64,000 nt of DNA from a bacterium (GTDB lineage Bacteria > SZUA-79 > Acidulodesulfobacterales > Acidulodesulfobacteraceae): assembly GCA_021800805.1 (NCBI GenBank), contig JAJYYR010000001.1, positions 558,001 to 622,000 on the forward strand. Reading direction: 5' to 3'. This document shows, piece by piece, positions 31,439-39,998 of this stretch. The notes under the pieces were generated by a model. That model saw only the letters and a program-made list of their open reading frames with translations. It had not been told where the DNA came from and made no database searches. How positions within the stretch are numbered: the first letter of the stretch is position 1; each line of letters begins with the position of its first letter. A program made the translations under genes and the position numbers.

Positions 31439-33238
31439 ATGAATTTGGCATTGTGGTGGCATATGCATCAGCCCGATTATAGGGATATTAACGGCGAGTT
31501 TATGCTCCCATGGGTTTACCTTCACGCAATAAAAGATTATATCGATATGCCCCTTAACATTGCGGCACACTCCGGTATGAAAGCCAACATAAATATAACT
31601 CCCGTTCTAATAGACCAATGGCAGGATTACAATTACCGCATAGAAAACGCTCTCGAAGAGAAAAAAGAAGATAAAGCATTAAATATTTTACCGGACCGTT
31701 TTTTAAGACCCCTTCTCCTTAAAACTTTAGACCCTAAAGACGACGAATCGAAATTATGGATGACGGAACATTATAGATGGGCAAATTATGAGCAGATGGT
31801 TTCGAGATTCGACGAATACAAAGTTCTCTACGACCTTGCTTCTTCAAATGTAAACCGCCGTTACTTAAACGATTCTTTTTATTTCGACCTCTGCGTCTGG
31901 TTTCATCTTGCATGGTGCGGCGAATGGATGAAAAAATATGATCCCGTTATTAATTATTTTATAAGGAAAGGGTCTAATTATAACGAGTCGGACAGAAGAC
32001 TGCTTCTTAAAAGGCTTTTGGAATGGATGAAATACGGTCTTTCTTTATACGGATTTCCAGCCGTTAAAGGCGGGCATGCGCCGGCTTCTTTTCCGGAATA
32101 TCCGGATATGCTTGAAAAGAGCATGATTAAAGAACTAAACGCGAAAAAGAAAGGGGAATATGAAATTACATTTTCTCCACACTATCATCCTATAATACCG
32201 CTTCTTTTGGACATCCATTGCGGAGGGGTGTCGGCGCAGATGACAGGCATACCTTACGAACCCGTTTATATCGAACAATATAAAGACGGAATCGAAAGCG
32301 CAAAAAGACATATGGATTCTTTGGATAAATATTACGGATTTGCCAAAAATAGAATTAAGGCTTTATGGCCTTCCGAAGGAGCGCTTTCTTCGGAATCCCT
32401 CGAACTGTTTAATAAATACGGGATAAATATCTGTGCCGGCGGAGAAGAGCTTTTATCTTCTTCTCTAGGCATAGATGCCCATAAGCCTGTTTTTTCTCAG
32501 GGTAAAAATATTTTACCACTATACAGGGTTTATAGATGGAAGGACACGGACCTTAAAATAATTTTCAGGGATTCCGGGCTTTCGGATTTGATAGGCTTCA
32601 CTTATGCAAAATGGAGAGGCGACGATGCGGCAAATGATCTAATCAATAAACTTAATTCCATAGACGATTTTGATAAAGATGCAGTGGTTTCTATTATATT
32701 AGACGGCGAAAACGCGTGGGAATATTATTACGAAAACGGATTTTATTTTTTAAACGATTTGTATTCTTTAATCTCTTCGTCCGTCAAAATAAATCCTTTG
32801 CTGTTAAGCGAGGTCTTTGAGCGGAACGATACCGAAGACTGTATTAAACTTAATTATATTGTGCCGGGTTCATGGGTAAACGGAAATTTGAGAATGTGGG
32901 TGGGAGAAGAGCATAAAAACAAAGCATGGGCATTGCTGAGCGAGGCTAAAAACGCATTGTTGAATTCTATTAAACACGAAAAAATTAACGAAAAGGACGC
33001 CGAAACTGCTCTAAAAAATCTTATGGCGGCTGAAGGTTCCGACTGGTTTTGGTGGTTAGGGTACGACAGCCCTCTTTTTTCGCAGTCTTCTATGGAAAAG
33101 ATTTTTAGAAATTTTTTAAAAAATATTTATTTAACCGCAGGAATACCTGTTCCCGAAAAATTATCAGAATCTTTATCTTCTTCGAAAAATATTATAGCGG
33201 AAATGGGCGGAATGATGAAAAGGGGAAATGAACGGTAA
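31439..33238 (+). CDS. GH57 glycoside hydrolase, alpha-amylase type
   Basis: A 599-residue GH57 protein of the alpha-amylase/alpha-mannosidase-like group (COG1449). It starts WWHMHQPDYRD, which supplies the catalytic-barrel His region. The candidate nucleophile is E313 in LWPSEGALS and the acid/base D422 in IILDGENAWEYY. The remaining C-terminal part holds GSDWFWWLGYD. It may act on maltodextrins or glycogen chains; the precise specificity is unknown. It starts 25 bases after the branching enzyme and ends five bases before the next GH57 gene. Confidence 0.88.
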   Translation: MNLALWWHMHQPDYRDINGEFMLPWVYLHAIKDYIDMPLNIAAHSGMKANINITPVLIDQWQDYNYRIENALEEKKEDKALNILPDRFLRPLLLKTLDPKDDESKLWMTEHYRWANYEQMVSRFDEYKVLYDLASSNVNRRYLNDSFYFDLCVWFHLAWCGEWMKKYDPVINYFIRKGSNYNESDRRLLLKRLLEWMKYGLSLYGFPAVKGGHAPASFPEYPDMLEKSMIKELNAKKKGEYEITFSPHYHPIIPLLLDIHCGGVSAQMTGIPYEPVYIEQYKDGIESAKRHMDSLDKYYGFAKNRIKALWPSEGALSSESLELFNKYGINICAGGEELLSSSLGIDAHKPVFSQGKNILPLYRVYRWKDTDLKIIFRDSGLSDLIGFTYAKWRGDDAANDLINKLNSIDDFDKDAVVSIILDGENAWEYYYENGFYFLNDLYSLISSSVKINPLLLSEVFERNDTEDCIKLNYIVPGSWVNGNLRMWVGEEHKNKAWALLSEAKNALLNSIKHEKINEKDAETALKNLMAAEGSDWFWWLGYDSPLFSQSSMEKIFRNFLKNIYLTAGIPVPEKLSESLSSSKNIIAEMGGMMKRGNER

Positions 33239-33243
33239 TAAAT

Positions 33244-35358
33244 ATGACTAAATTTATATTAGGGTTTCACTGTCATCAGCCCGTCGGAAATTTTGATTTT
33301 ATCTTTAAAGAAGTGCATGCAAAATCGTATAGCCCTCTCATAAGGACTCTTGCCTCGCTTAACGTAAAGTTTTGCCTCCATGCTTCAGGGATACTTCTCG
33401 AATGGTGGGAGAAAAATGACCCCAAATTAATTAAAATTATTTCGGAAGGCGTCGAAAAAGGTTTGATAGAGATTATCGGAGGGGGTTATTATGAACCTAT
33501 ACTCGCATCTATTCCAAGCAAAGATAGATTAAGACAGCTCGAGATGTTAAACAAGGCTTTAAAAAGGCTTTTCGGGAAATATCCGTCGGGAGCTTGGATA
33601 ACCGAAAGAATATGGCAGCCCGATATTATAAAAGATTTAAGGGAAGCAGGATTAAAATATGCCTTTTTAGACGATTTTCAATTTTTTCAGGCAGGAATAT
33701 CGGAAGACGACATAGATAATATTTTCAGGACGGAATACGACGGGCAGTATCTGGACGTTTTTCCGATACACGAAAGATTAAGATATAAGATACCTTTTGC
33801 AGAACCTGACGAATCTTTAAACGAAATATTATATTTAAACGGCAGATGTTCCAATCTTTCCGTTATGTTTGACGACGGCGAAAAAATGGGGGGATGGCCG
33901 GATACTTACGAATGGGTTTACGGTAAAGACGGAAATAAAGGATGGCTTGAAAATTTTGTTAATGAAGCAAGGCATAATGATAATTATTTGGAAATAAATT
34001 TTGAACTTCCGTCAAATATTTTAAGCGGCTCAGGCGTCCCGCCCGCAAAAGTTCCCGTATATCTGCCGATGTCAAGCTACAGGGAGATGGGAGAATGGAC
34101 GCTTTCCGTCGGGCAAAGGCGTGAATATGAAGAAATAAGAATGCAAAATCCTTCAGCTCCTCTAAACGGAGGTATTTGGCATAATTTTCTGACAAGGTAT
34201 CCCGAAGCAAACCTTCACCATAAAAAAATGCTTAATTTAAGCTATAAGATAAATTATTCGGTCAAAACCTATAGCAAATATCTTAAAGAGGCATTAAACG
34301 AACTCCTTAAATCGCAGGCAAACGATGCTTACTGGCACGGCGTGTTCGGCGGCATTTATCTTCCCCACTTAAGGAGAGGAATTCGCGCCGCTCTTTTGCG
34401 CTCCTACAGGTTCTACAAAGATGCCGTTAAAGAAATTATAGAAAAAGAATATTACGATTTCGATTTCGACGGCGAAAATGAAATTTTGCTTTCAAACGAT
34501 TACTGGTCTATAATATACAAGCCTTCCGCCGGTTCTTTCGCGGCGTTGGATTACATAGAAAAAGATTTAATACATTCGCTTGGAGATGTATTTTGCCTTC
34601 ATAACGAGTACGATATTTTAAAATTGAAAGAAAACAGGCTCAAAAAAGCCGCCGGCGGAGAAATGGGCGGCGGTTCTAAAGACGGCGGAAGCGGAGGCGG
34701 AGACAGTCCTCCGGGAACGATTCATAAAGAGGCAAAATATCCTTCGGATTTATGCGATGAGGATTTAATAATATATAAGGACGCTCTCCCCGCTTTCGAA
34801 ATTTTATTTAACGACGTAAAGATTTATTTTAACGACGAATTTATAGAAGAAAATAGAAGTAAAGGACGTATCGAGCTTCAAACGGCAGGATTTTTAAAAG
34901 CCGCCGGCGAAGAAGCGTTTGTAAATTTAAAAATAATCGTAGGCAGGCTTTTGGAATTTTTTATAGATTCTAAGACAAAAACCGCCGGAAAACTTGACGT
35001 TGTTTATAGATTTGCATTTCCGGGCGGGGACGGACCCGCCGTAAATATCGATATCGGAGAAGATATAAAAGGGTTAAATAATCATATCGAAAAAGAAATA
35101 AGAACCGGAGCCGACAACTTTATATTCTTAAAAGATTCGTTCTGGGGCGGCAAAATATGTTTAAAAGAACGGACTGATAAAAATTTTTTCAGAAAATATA
35201 ATATGTTTTTTAAGCCGATAACCACTATTTCGCTTTCAGAAAGCGGATATGAAAGGATTTTTCAGGGCGTGGAGCTTAAATATAGTTTTAATTTAAAGCA
35301 GGAAGAAGATTTTAGTAGTATAATAACTATTGATATAGAAAATATCGGAAAGGGATAA
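33244..35358 (+). CDS. GH57 4-alpha-glucanotransferase / alpha-amylase-like
   Basis: This 704-residue protein resembles the T. litoralis 4-alpha-glucanotransferase group. It has the N-terminal GFHCHQPVGNFD, the nucleophile E121 in WITERIWQPD and the acid/base region DDGEKMGGW (D210/D211), followed by DUF1925/DUF1926-type C-terminal domains. Between them is an unusual Gly/Ser-rich insert at about 476-496 (GGEMGGGSKDGGSGGGD), which looks like a flexible linker. Disproportionation of maltodextrin is the likely activity. The spacing to the previous gene is five bases. The Shine-Dalgarno is weak. Confidence 0.88.
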   Translation: MTKFILGFHCHQPVGNFDFIFKEVHAKSYSPLIRTLASLNVKFCLHASGILLEWWEKNDPKLIKIISEGVEKGLIEIIGGGYYEPILASIPSKDRLRQLEMLNKALKRLFGKYPSGAWITERIWQPDIIKDLREAGLKYAFLDDFQFFQAGISEDDIDNIFRTEYDGQYLDVFPIHERLRYKIPFAEPDESLNEILYLNGRCSNLSVMFDDGEKMGGWPDTYEWVYGKDGNKGWLENFVNEARHNDNYLEINFELPSNILSGSGVPPAKVPVYLPMSSYREMGEWTLSVGQRREYEEIRMQNPSAPLNGGIWHNFLTRYPEANLHHKKMLNLSYKINYSVKTYSKYLKEALNELLKSQANDAYWHGVFGGIYLPHLRRGIRAALLRSYRFYKDAVKEIIEKEYYDFDFDGENEILLSNDYWSIIYKPSAGSFAALDYIEKDLIHSLGDVFCLHNEYDILKLKENRLKKAAGGEMGGGSKDGGSGGGDSPPGTIHKEAKYPSDLCDEDLIIYKDALPAFEILFNDVKIYFNDEFIEENRSKGRIELQTAGFLKAAGEEAFVNLKIIVGRLLEFFIDSKTKTAGKLDVVYRFAFPGGDGPAVNIDIGEDIKGLNNHIEKEIRTGADNFIFLKDSFWGGKICLKERTDKNFFRKYNMFFKPITTISLSESGYERIFQGVELKYSFNLKQEEDFSSIITIDIENIGKG

Positions 35359-35400
35359 TTTTAAACGAAAAGATACGATATATAACAGATAAAAATAAAA

Positions 35401-36993
35401 ATGAGCGAATTTAATAACGAGATATGGTTTGTCGGGGCGGAAATGTCGCCGATGGTTAAAGCCGGAGGTTTGGGCGACGTTATGGGGAGCCTGCCTAAAG
35501 TCCTGTTGAAATCGGGTATGAACGTCAGGGTCGTTATTCCTTATTATAAAAATATAATTCCTAAAAATCTTATAGAAATAAAAGAAGTTTTTCCTGCCGG
35601 AAAAGTCAATTTTGGAGAAATTCCATTTGAATTTGGAATCAAAACGGGATTTGCAATGGGCGACATCCCTATCGTGTTAATAGAACAGAATCATTTTTTT
35701 AACAGGGAAGACGTTTACGGTCCTCACGGAGGGGTTTGCGGCTACAAGGATAATTTGTGGAGATACGCGATGCTTGCCCACGGGACGGCATACGCCATGA
35801 AGATTCTGGGTATTCCCCTCGTAATTCATACGCATGACTGGTCGGGGGGCATAGTTCCGGCGGTCATAAGGCAGACTTTAGGAGATAAAAAGGTTCGCAT
35901 AGAGGGATCGGCGGAAGGCTTATTGAATGCCAAATTAGGCAGGCGCATAAACGCTAAAGGGCTAAGACCGGCTATAATTTTTACTATTCATAATCTCGGT
36001 TATCAAGGCGTTTACGGTATAGACGATTTTTACGATATCGGGCTCGACTTTAAATATAATTCCTCTTCGGCATATGAACATTTCGGAACGTTTAACAGTT
36101 TGAAAGGAGGAATAAAGCTGTCGGACGTCGTTACTACCGTAAGTCCGACTTATGCGAACGAAATTACTACTCAAAGATTTGGATTCGGGTTGGACGGCGA
36201 GTTGAAAATTCTTAGGGATAACGCAAGGCTTAAGGGAATACTTAACGGAATAGATTTAGATTACTGGAATCCTAAAACCGACAGGCTTATAGACTATAAC
36301 TTAAATTTAAAAGACGATAAATATACGCTTAAAAATTATAACGAATGGAAAGATTTTAAATTTAAAAATAAAAAAGTCCTTTTTTCCGATATTTCTCTGC
36401 CGTTAAAGACCGGCGGCGGCGGAAAATCCCTTCCTCTTATAGGCATAGTAAGCAGGCTTACGGAAGAAAAAGGCATAAACGAATTTTTAGATTCGCTTTT
36501 TAACTGGAGAGATTTTCCTTTTCAAGTCGTTATTCTTGGAAGCGGCAGGGAAAATATCGAAGAGAAAGTCAATTATCTTTCCAAAATTTACAGAGATAAG
36601 GTTTACGCGCTGACGGGCAGTTACAATGAATCTTTATCCCATAAAATATATGCGGCGTCGGATATTTTTGTAATGCCTTCAAAGTTTGAACCTTGCGGTT
36701 TGTCGCAGATGATAGCTATGAGGTACGGGTGCATCGTTGCGGCGGCAGATACCGGAGGTCTTCACGATACTGTTTCGGATATGACGGATTCTGGCGAAAG
36801 AAATCCGTCCGGTATTCTAATTAAACATGCAAATCCCGACGGTATTGCATGGGCATTGAACGAGATATATAATCGTTATATTGGAGACGGCGTCGAATGG
36901 CATAATCTTGTGATTAACTCCGCCAATAAACATTTCGGATGGGATGATTCCGCAAAAATTTACGAAAACCTTTATTATGATATTATAAAATAG
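35401..36993 (+). CDS. glgA: Glycogen synthase
   Basis: A 530-residue GT5 enzyme that extends alpha-1,4-glucan from ADP-glucose (or UDP-glucose in some bacteria). The KAGGLGD substrate loop is at 20-26 and VIHTHDWSGG follows. The C-terminal GT-B half has IVSRLTEEKGI, SKFEPCGLSQMIAMRYGC and TGGLHDTV. It has no visible Shine-Dalgarno in the 42-base gap after the GH57 gene. No glgC or glgP occurs here, so the sugar-nucleotide source lies elsewhere. The O-antigen-ligase gene starts seven bases downstream. Confidence 0.96.
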   Translation: MSEFNNEIWFVGAEMSPMVKAGGLGDVMGSLPKVLLKSGMNVRVVIPYYKNIIPKNLIEIKEVFPAGKVNFGEIPFEFGIKTGFAMGDIPIVLIEQNHFFNREDVYGPHGGVCGYKDNLWRYAMLAHGTAYAMKILGIPLVIHTHDWSGGIVPAVIRQTLGDKKVRIEGSAEGLLNAKLGRRINAKGLRPAIIFTIHNLGYQGVYGIDDFYDIGLDFKYNSSSAYEHFGTFNSLKGGIKLSDVVTTVSPTYANEITTQRFGFGLDGELKILRDNARLKGILNGIDLDYWNPKTDRLIDYNLNLKDDKYTLKNYNEWKDFKFKNKKVLFSDISLPLKTGGGGKSLPLIGIVSRLTEEKGINEFLDSLFNWRDFPFQVVILGSGRENIEEKVNYLSKIYRDKVYALTGSYNESLSHKIYAASDIFVMPSKFEPCGLSQMIAMRYGCIVAAADTGGLHDTVSDMTDSGERNPSGILIKHANPDGIAWALNEIYNRYIGDGVEWHNLVINSANKHFGWDDSAKIYENLYYDIIK

Positions 36994-37000
36994 CTACTTT

Positions 37001-38383
37001 ATGATGCTTGTTTTGGTTAAAATCATATTTATAATACTTTCCGCCGCCGTTTTAATTACGCTCTCCGTTAAAAAACCGGAATTAAAAGGTTTTTTTGAAA
37101 AAGCGGGACTTTTCGGAATATTTTTATTTGCGCTTTTTATACCTCTTATAGACGGCTTTGCAGTTTTCGGAATGGTAACCGCGGTTATATTCTTTATTGC
37201 GTATAAAATTTCCGAACGCGATATTTCGATTCCAAAAACGGATTTTAACATACCCCTATTAATATATACCGCAATAGTTTTAGCTTCTTTTATATGGACT
37301 TACAGCATTCCCGACAGTTTTAACGAAGGAGGCGAGGTATTTTATTTCGTGCTTTTCTTTTTTGCCGCGGCAGGCTTGTTGAATACTAAAAAGAGAATAA
37401 ATCTTATGGTTTATACTTTCACGTTTTCCATATGTATTGCGGTAATTTATGGATTTTTTCAGGGAATTTTTATAAACGCGCTGCATTCGTCCGGCAGATT
37501 GACGGGACCTATAGGCAACTGGGTCGGCTTTCCGGTTCAGGTTTCTTACGGTTTGGTCGTGATTATAGCTTATTATCTACTCGATTTTAAAAGGCGAAGC
37601 GGGAACGGAACAATATCTTCGACGGGGGTAATCCCCGGCGCCGTGTCCGCCGTTTTTTTTGGATTTATGCTTCTTTTGGGATTTTTCGATATAGCGTTTG
37701 CCAAGGCAAGATCGGCTTGGCTCGGGATTATACCGGCAATTTTTGTTTTAATGTATTTAAAATCTAAAAAGCTTTTTTTTGCGGTATTGATTTTGCTTTT
37801 TGTATTAAATATCGGGATTTTTTCCGTTTCCAAAACGTTCAAAAGCAGAATTTTTTCTATGTTTAATCCTAAAATATATAAGCTTGAGCTTAAGAATCAC
37901 GGCGATATCGAAAGCCATATAGCTTTAATTGAATCTGCGTGGGCAGTTTTTAAAAGGTATCCTTTGACGGGCGTCGGAGTAGGCGCATTTTCGAAATATT
38001 TTGACGAACATAAGGGCGTTAGGTTTCCGTGGTATTATAACCCGAGAACCGGCAGAAAACTTTACGATTTATATGATAATTGGCCTGAAAACGGCTATAT
38101 GCAGACGCTTGCGGAAACGGGAATATTCAGCTTTCTGGCGCTTATGTGGCTTTTTTTCCTCGGGTTAAAAAAACCTTTGAAGCTTTTTAAATATTCAGGC
38201 GATGAATTTAAAAAGAAAATATCCGCTATGACGGTCGGGGCAAGCATAATCTTTTACGCTTCTTTTGCCGGCGTGTCCAATATGTCTAACAACGAACTCA
38301 CGAATCTCTGGTTTTTTTTCTTAGCTATATTTGCCGCGGCAAATTCGCTTTCGGATACCGAACTAAAATATAAAAAAATATAG
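37001..38383 (+). CDS. O-antigen ligase/polymerase-family membrane protein
   Basis: A 460-residue protein with about eleven membrane helices. A large hydrophilic loop at about 295-360 contains HIALIESAWAVFKRYPLTGVG, characteristic of the Wzy_C/WaaL family, with WPENGYMQTLAETG after it. Such proteins join or polymerise undecaprenyl-linked glycans at the periplasmic face. The gene starts seven bases after glgA and so appears to be part of the same transcription unit. An alternative ATG is at 37004. Ligase versus polymerase cannot be distinguished. Confidence 0.85.
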   Translation: MMLVLVKIIFIILSAAVLITLSVKKPELKGFFEKAGLFGIFLFALFIPLIDGFAVFGMVTAVIFFIAYKISERDISIPKTDFNIPLLIYTAIVLASFIWTYSIPDSFNEGGEVFYFVLFFFAAAGLLNTKKRINLMVYTFTFSICIAVIYGFFQGIFINALHSSGRLTGPIGNWVGFPVQVSYGLVVIIAYYLLDFKRRSGNGTISSTGVIPGAVSAVFFGFMLLLGFFDIAFAKARSAWLGIIPAIFVLMYLKSKKLFFAVLILLFVLNIGIFSVSKTFKSRIFSMFNPKIYKLELKNHGDIESHIALIESAWAVFKRYPLTGVGVGAFSKYFDEHKGVRFPWYYNPRTGRKLYDLYDNWPENGYMQTLAETGIFSFLALMWLFFLGLKKPLKLFKYSGDEFKKKISAMTVGASIIFYASFAGVSNMSNNELTNLWFFFLAIFAAANSLSDTELKYKKI

Positions 38384-38413
38384 AAATTTTAAAAATTAAG
38401 GAATTCATGAAAT

Positions 38414-39799
38414 ATGCTTTATCACAGAAGTAAAATACTGGCGCAGTATCTTTATATCTTATCGGTTATTTTCGTTGCCGGTAGTTTTTTTATGGCTTTT
38501 GCCGCGTATAATATCTTCAGTCCTTTGATTATAGGATATAAACTTTATTCGATAACTTATTATATCTGGATATTGATTCCCGCCTGCATCATTTTTTATT
38601 TTCTGCTTTTTATCTTTCAAATGTATTTGAGTTTAAACGTCAAAAATTTTAAATCGGATATCCCCCGTCTTTTAGAGATTACGGTTATTTCCGTATTTTT
38701 GATATATGCAATTATGTTTATGTTTAAATTAACGTATATATCGAGGCTTTTTATAGGATATTTTGCGGTTTATTCATTTTTTTCGCTCGTTTTAGCGGAT
38801 TACATAGGCAGGAAACTCATAAAAAGCTTAAAAAGGCGGGGCTATTCGGTAAGAAATATTCTTTTAGTAAGCGGAGACGAAACGGGAAACGGCGGCTTAG
38901 GTTTCAGAAAATTTATAGAGTCGCAGGAATATCTCGGCATAAAATTAGTTAAAGAAATAAACAAAAAAGATATGAGCGGCCTTATTGATTTTGTCCTGAA
39001 TAATCCTGTGGACGAGGTAATATTCGATGTAAGAGGCGAAGAAATCGCCGACATTAAAGACGCCACCCTGCTTTTAGAAGAAAAAGGAATTGCCGTTAAA
39101 ATACCTACGCAATTTATACCGTTCAAACATTCCAAAGTTTCTTTCGAAAAGATAGGCGAATATCCGGTAATTTCATTCTATACCGCTCCCGAAGACGATA
39201 TAAGGCTTTTTGTTAAAAGGCTTATAGACGTCGTGTTTTCCATTCTTGCGATAATAATATTTTTTATACCCGCGCTTATCATAGGCGTATTAATTAAGAT
39301 TACCTCTAAAGGAAGCATTTTATATAAGAGCAAAAGGGTCGGTAAAAACGGCAGAATTTTTACCTTTTATAAATTTAGGACTATGTATGCGGGGAGCGAT
39401 GAATTGAGAGACGAACTTATAAAAGAATACAGTAAAAACGGCATCGAGATAAAACTTAAAAACGATCCGAGAATTACGAATATAGGCAGAGTTTTGAGGA
39501 AAACGAGTATGGATGAATTACCGCAGTTTTACAATGTTTTAAGAGGCGACATGAGCCTTGTCGGACCCCGCCCTCCTATGCCGGACGAAGTCAAAAAGTA
39601 TTCGATAAGGCAGAGGCGCAGAATCTCCGTTAAGCCCGGCATCACCTGCCTTTGGCAGATAAGCGGCAGGAGCAGGCTCAGTTTTGAAGACAGAGTAGAA
39701 CTTGACCTTAAATATATCGACGGCTGGTCTTTGAAATTAGACTTCATAATTCTACTAAAAACAGTTCCGGCAGTTTTATTTGCAAAAGGGGCGCTGTAA
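38414..39799 (+). CDS. Polyprenyl-phosphate sugar-1-phosphate transferase (exopolysaccharide initiation)
   Basis: A 461-residue polyisoprenyl-phosphate hexose-1-phosphotransferase. About four N-terminal helices precede a CoA-binding-like cytoplasmic domain (about 150-245). A further helix at about 272-296 and the catalytic C-terminal domain follow, with YKSKRVGKNGRIFTFYKFRTM, the Asp-Glu pair in TSMDELPQFYNVL, and LVGPRPPMPDE. It starts surface-polysaccharide repeat units on undecaprenyl phosphate. It follows the ligase-like gene by 30 bases. The sugar (glucose or galactose usually) is unknown. It is last in the run that began with DUF4912. Confidence 0.93.
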   Translation: MLYHRSKILAQYLYILSVIFVAGSFFMAFAAYNIFSPLIIGYKLYSITYYIWILIPACIIFYFLLFIFQMYLSLNVKNFKSDIPRLLEITVISVFLIYAIMFMFKLTYISRLFIGYFAVYSFFSLVLADYIGRKLIKSLKRRGYSVRNILLVSGDETGNGGLGFRKFIESQEYLGIKLVKEINKKDMSGLIDFVLNNPVDEVIFDVRGEEIADIKDATLLLEEKGIAVKIPTQFIPFKHSKVSFEKIGEYPVISFYTAPEDDIRLFVKRLIDVVFSILAIIIFFIPALIIGVLIKITSKGSILYKSKRVGKNGRIFTFYKFRTMYAGSDELRDELIKEYSKNGIEIKLKNDPRITNIGRVLRKTSMDELPQFYNVLRGDMSLVGPRPPMPDEVKKYSIRQRRRISVKPGITCLWQISGRSRLSFEDRVELDLKYIDGWSLKLDFIILLKTVPAVLFAKGAL

Positions 39800-39941
39800 A
39801 TTAAAAAACCTGTTTACTTTCTTAAAAAATTATATTAAAATAACCGCATATTTTAAACAGTCTTTTTGTTTAATCCGTTTATCGCCGTAAGTTTATCAAA
39901 AAATCAAACGCCTGTTTAATTTTCATCGTATAAAATATTTA

Positions 39942-39970
39942 TTGATAACTTTTTGCATTAATATTAATAT
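39942..39970 (+). promoter_or_regulatory. Promoter of the aconitase gene
   Basis: TTGATA (39942-39947) and TAATAT (39965-39970) are 17 bases apart. The -10 lies in a triple ATTAAT run. Leader length to the ATG would be about 22 bases, with GGGAGGA at 39984-39990. Confidence 0.55.
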
Positions 39971-39998
39971 TAATAATTAAATCGGGAGGATTTAATTT

